DNA of 32,214 bases from Chloroflexota bacterium. Lineage in GTDB: Bacteria > Chloroflexota > UBA11872 > UBA12225. Made by a program: the position numbers and the translations under genes. The stretch spans positions 1 to 32,214 of the forward strand of contig JACQGX010000114.1 of NCBI GenBank assembly GCA_016199265.1, written 5' to 3'. Shown piece after piece: positions 30,693-32,214 of this stretch. Below the pieces are notes generated by a model, which was not told where the DNA came from, made no database searches, and was given only the letters and a program-made list of their open reading frames with translations. Position 1 is the first letter of the stretch; the number at the start of each line of letters is the position of its first letter.

Positions 30693-31883
30693 ATGTTTCC
30701 CGAACGGCGACGGCTCGGACTCGCAGGTGACGAGCAGCCCATCAATATGACCCCTCTTCCCAACTTGGAATCGTTCGCCCAGATCAAGGTGATCGGTGTC
30801 GGCGGCGGCGGCGGCAACGCCGTCGACCGCATGATCGAAACGGAGATCAGGGGAGTCGAGTTCATCACCATCAACACCGACGCGCAGGCGCTGCTCCGCT
30901 CGCAGGCGCCCACGCGCATCCGCATCGGCGACAAGATCACCAAGGGCCTCGGGGCCGGCGGCAATCCCGTGGTGGGCGCTAAGGCCGCCGAGGAGAGCTC
31001 CGACGAGATTCTCGAGGCGCTCAAGGGCGCCGATATGGTATTCATCGCGGCCGGGATGGGCGGGGGCACCGGCACCGGCGGGGCGCCGAAGGTCGCCGAG
31101 CTCGCTCGCGAGCTCGGCGCACTGACAGTCGGTGTCGTCACCCGGCCGTTCGCGTTCGAAGGTCCCCGTCGCCGCCAAGCGGCCGAGACGGGCATCGCTG
31201 CGCTCAGGGACAAGGTCGACGCGCTGATCAGCATTCCCAACGACCGGCTGCTCGCCGTTGCCGACAAGAAGACGCCGGTCGTCGACGCGTTCCGGCTGGC
31301 CGACGACGTGCTGCGCCAGGGTATCCAGGGCATCTCCGACCTGATCACCATGCCCGGCTTGATCAATCTCGACTTCGCCGACGTGAAGTCGGTGATGTCG
31401 AACGCCGGGTCGGCCCTTATGGCCATCGGCCAGGGCGCCGGCGACGCGCGCGCCACCGACGCCGCGCGCGCCGCGGTCTCCAGTCCGCTGCTCGATGTTG
31501 CGATCGACGGCGCCAAGGGCATCCTGTTCAACATCACCGGCGGCGAGGACCTGACGCTGTTCGAGGTCAACGAGGCGGCCGAGATCATCAACAAAGCGGC
31601 CGATCCCGACGCGATGATCATCTTTGGCAACGTCATCGATCCGCGAATGCACGATGAGGTGCGGATCACCGTCATCGCCACCGGCTTCGACTCCAGACCA
31701 ACATCTACGGCTCGTTCGGGCCGGGGCAGCGAATACGCGCCACGCGAGCCACACCCGCGTGAGCCGCTCGTGCGCGAACCCTACGAGCGTTTACCTCGCC
31801 CCTTGCCAGAAGAACGCGGCGCCCCCACCGGCCAGACCGACAACTTCGATATCCCTCCGTTCCTGCGGCCGCGGGGCCGATAG
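30693..31883 (+). CDS. ftsZ: Tubulin-like division protein FtsZ
   Basis: FtsZ polymerises with GTP to form the division ring. The 396-residue protein shows [28 protein letters not shown], the GTP signature [10 protein letters not shown], and the catalytic T7-loop region [13 protein letters not shown]. The globular core ends at [10 protein letters not shown]-like sequence. After a linker rich in Arg/Pro/Glu ([19 protein letters not shown]) comes the conserved C-terminal peptide [10 protein letters not shown], which binds FtsA and other partners. ATG 30693 has GAGGCGAGG upstream; another ATG at 30747 (MTPLPNL) is closer to the fold start. Confidence 0.97.
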   Translation: MFPERRRLGLAGDEQPINMTPLPNLESFAQIKVIGVGGGGGNAVDRMIETEIRGVEFITINTDAQALLRSQAPTRIRIGDKITKGLGAGGNPVVGAKAAEESSDEILEALKGADMVFIAAGMGGGTGTGGAPKVAELARELGALTVGVVTRPFAFEGPRRRQAAETGIAALRDKVDALISIPNDRLLAVADKKTPVVDAFRLADDVLRQGIQGISDLITMPGLINLDFADVKSVMSNAGSALMAIGQGAGDARATDAARAAVSSPLLDVAIDGAKGILFNITGGEDLTLFEVNEAAEIINKAADPDAMIIFGNVIDPRMHDEVRITVIATGFDSRPTSTARSGRGSEYAPREPHPREPLVREPYERLPRPLPEERGAPTGQTDNFDIPPFLRPRGR

Positions 31884-31887
31884 TGTT

Positions 31888-32027
31888 CAGTAGGCAGTAG
31901 GCGGTAGCCGGTCGCCAGTAGGCGGTAGTCGGTCCCCTTCGCCGCCCCACCAGCGCCAAGTGAAAGCCAGATCTGACAACTGGCAGCCGACTACCGACAA
32001 CTGCCAGCCGACTACCGACTGCCGACA
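31888..32027. repeat. Inverted, tandem-worded repeat after ftsZ
   Basis: The left half (31888-31932) is made of CAGTAGGCGGTAG and TAGTCGG words. The right half (about 31976-32027) is made of complementary CCGACTACCGACAACTG and CTGCCAGCCG words. Pairing is imperfect. It resembles the 14952-15065 element in word content (GTAGGCGGTAG). It fills the gap between ftsZ and yggS and could end ftsZ transcription. Confidence 0.7.
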
Positions 32028-32046
32028 ACTATCTTCCCAGGCACTC

Positions 32047-32055
32047 TGTTAGAAT
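32047..32055 (+). promoter_or_regulatory. Extended -10 element before yggS
   Basis: TGTTAGAAT reads as TG-N-TAGAAT, an extended -10 box; no good -35 is present. The predicted first transcribed base is close to the GTG at 32062, so the message may be leaderless. Confidence 0.4.
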
Positions 32056-32061
32056 CGCCGC

Positions 32062-32214
32062 GTGGTGACCACGAGCTCGGCGCCAGACGTTGCATCGCGG
32101 CTGGCTGCCATTCGCCAGCGGATCGCGGCCGCTGCAGCGCGTGCCGGGCGCGATCCGAGGGACGTGACGCTCGTTGCCGTCTCCAAGACCTTTTCGCCCG
32201 TACAGATCCGCCCC
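32062..32214 (+). CDS. yggS: YggS/PLPBP family PLP-binding protein, N-terminal part
   Basis: The window ends 51 codons into this gene. The visible part, [20 protein letters not shown] followed by [17 protein letters not shown], matches the start of the YggS/PLP homeostasis family. The lysine in AVSKT is the one that binds pyridoxal phosphate. The family keeps free pyridoxal phosphate low and is commonly encoded next to ftsZ or sepF in Gram-positive-like dcw clusters. Start: GTG 32062 or GTG 32065, with no clear ribosome binding site. Confidence 0.85.
   Translation, partial: MVTTSSAPDVASRLAAIRQRIAAAAARAGRDPRDVTLVAVSKTFSPVQIRP

Noticed and set aside
8227-32027. CRISPR array as explanation for the repeated words
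   Set aside because: The words are inverted in pairs, very short and without equal-length unique spacers, and no cas gene is present.

Overview
The window is a high-GC bacterial chromosome segment. I infer a member of Chloroflexota, Thermomicrobia/Sphaerobacter-like. The grounds are the combination of a dcw cluster, seven-blade kelch and Asp-box secreted proteins, an ECF sigma factor paired with a membrane protein, an orphan Clp N-domain protein, and very many short inverted-repeat elements between genes. No rRNA, tRNA, CRISPR or phage gene was seen, and no marker gene fixes the taxon.

Bases 1-8800 are a worn accessory zone. It holds the tail of an unknown gene, a kelch-repeat membrane protein coupled to a 66-residue ORF (minus strand), a decayed membrane gene with an in-frame stop, a ClpC-type N-domain protein, an ECF sigma / membrane regulator pair, a frameshifted four-helix membrane gene, a membrane gene with no 5' start, about 890 bases of repeat-bearing non-coding DNA, a truncated multi-helix membrane protein and two unknown proteins. 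Bases 8850-12210 are metabolic: two TIM-barrel isomerases (one hydroxypyruvate isomerase-like) on the minus strand, and a divergent MOFRL-type glycerate 2-kinase. A LysM protein, a secreted propeller protein with a duplicated C-terminal module, pyruvate kinase and a coiled-coil zinc-ribbon protein follow.

Bases 17346-31883 are a division and cell wall cluster: rsmH, ftsL-like, ftsI, murF, mraY, ftsW, murG, murC, murB, ftsQ, ftsA, ftsZ, then the start of yggS. Many junctions are ATGA/GTGA or longer overlaps, implying coupled translation. A sigma-70-like promoter precedes rsmH and a second, very good one precedes ftsA. The cluster has no mraZ, murE, murD or ddl, although the junctions where murE and murD usually sit are tight.

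The most interesting signal is a population of short repeats. At least seven intergenic gaps carry inverted repeats whose arms are built from short tandem words. Related dispersed repeats lie in frame inside the essential genes murF (about 58 codons) and murC (about 36 codons). rsmH begins with a 12-base minisatellite and ftsQ carries a 60-residue low-complexity insert. Repeat DNA in this genome appears to be tolerated as new peptide inside core cell wall enzymes.
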